Assembly (NCBI GenBank): GCA_037447655.1
Contig: JBBHKE010002638.1
Location: forward strand, 156,501-171,621
Source of the DNA: Zygnema cylindricum
Taxonomy: Eukaryota; Streptophyta; Zygnematophyceae; Zygnematales; Zygnemataceae
DNA: 15,121 nt
Direction of reading: 5' to 3'
Shown piece after piece: positions 14,529-15,121 of the stretch. The position numbers and the translations under genes are program-made. How positions within the stretch are numbered: position 1 is the stretch's first letter; every line of letters begins with the position of its first letter. The notes beneath the pieces are model-generated. The model saw only the letters and a list, made by a program, of their open reading frames with translations, had not been told where the DNA came from and did no database searches.

Positions 14529-15121
14529 TTTTTTTTTTTTTTTTTTTTTGAACATTTATTAGTTTTTACTTTTTTTTTTAAAAAAATAAAGGTTTTAACA
14601 AGAACAAAGGTCCAATAAAAAAAAAAGATCTCAAAATCAACAGATTTCTCGGGGCATCAATAAAAGTTCTGGCGGCATTTGAATCCTTCCAAAGCTTCAT
14701 TTTTCAAAACTCAAGTTGTCGCCTTTATCTTTTGTCAACTATTTTTATTCATTTATTTTTTTAATTCTTTTGGACTCCTAATTCTTATTACTCTTTCTTT
14801 TGAATTTTGGTGAGTTTTTCTCATTTTATGTTTTTTTTTTTTTTCCCATATATGGAAATGACTTAAAAAAATGAATCTTGATCTTATTTGTGCAAAACTT
14901 GGAATTTATGTAATTTTAAAAAGGAGAAAAGAAGAAGTAAAAAATAAAAACAAAATAAAAGTAAAAATAAAAGAGAGATTCATCTATAGAAATTTAAGCG
15001 TTTAAAAACTAAAAAAGAAATCATTCAAAATTAGGTAGATATCAATAATTTAAATAATTATAGAAAAAAAAATATTTATCATGTTAAAAAAATTATCGTA
15101 CTTTAGTTTTTTTTTTTTCAA
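14529..15121. other. A/T-rich tail of the window, no gene recognised
   Basis: Starts with T21 (14529-14549). A more complex patch at 14640-14740 could be an exon or leader of a neighbouring gene, with CAACAG at 14638-14643 as a possible acceptor, but nothing in it was recognised. The rest is A- and T-rich low-complexity DNA. Confidence 0.4.

Noticed and set aside
14638-14760. Possible exon of a neighbouring gene after CAACAG
   Set aside because: Open on both strands for only 30-40 codons with no recognised protein; not enough to call.

Overview
The window is nuclear DNA of a photosynthetic eukaryote of the green lineage, most likely a land plant or close streptophyte relative. It holds one recognisable protein gene, a five-exon PSB28 gene on the + strand (coding 4857-10522). 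This gene encodes a chloroplast-targeted photosystem II assembly factor. The spliced reading frame, its serine-rich transit peptide, GT-AG introns and a plant-type core promoter (telo-box plus TATA-like element) all point the same way. Species cannot be told from the sequence. Introns are extremely T-rich, with many homopolymer runs, while exons use a mixed codon set.

Layout. Bases 1-4050 are intergenic and largely made of non-autonomous transposon-like repeats. These are a tRNA-like SINE head (about 446-545), a first Tourist/Harbinger-like element C (about 818-1483), one copy of a dispersed repeat (about 1710-1950), a foldback element F1 (2332-2553), a second Tourist-like element A (2604-3270, TTA target duplication), and a possible further element (3274-4026). 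Bases 4050-4536 hold the second copy of the dispersed repeat, which runs into a four-unit 63-69 bp tandem array carrying CACGTG in three of its four units. The PSB28 promoter follows directly (about 4540-4700).

PSB28 spans 4857-10522 with introns of 2002, 1179, 1012 and 891 bp. Intron 1 holds a pyrimidine-rich block followed by a roughly 450 bp purine-rich block. Intron 3 holds a 24-bp tandem array. Introns 2, 3 and 4 contain decayed echoes of the neighbouring exon edges: exon 3's start in introns 2 and 3, and exon 4's end three times in intron 4. These suggest the introns grew by tandem duplication across splice junctions.

Bases 10523-12700 hold the 3' flank and low-complexity or unrecognised DNA. 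At 12729-13460 a second foldback copy (F2) is interrupted by a third Tourist-like element B (12875-13432). F1 serves as the empty site and supports a TAA target duplication. Bases 13478-13990 carry seven CACGTG motifs and a duplicated module. A 30-bp tandem repeat lies at 14141-14260, and the rest to the end is A/T-rich with no gene seen.

All alignments were made by eye. No second protein gene, rRNA, intact tRNA, CRISPR array or transposase was found.
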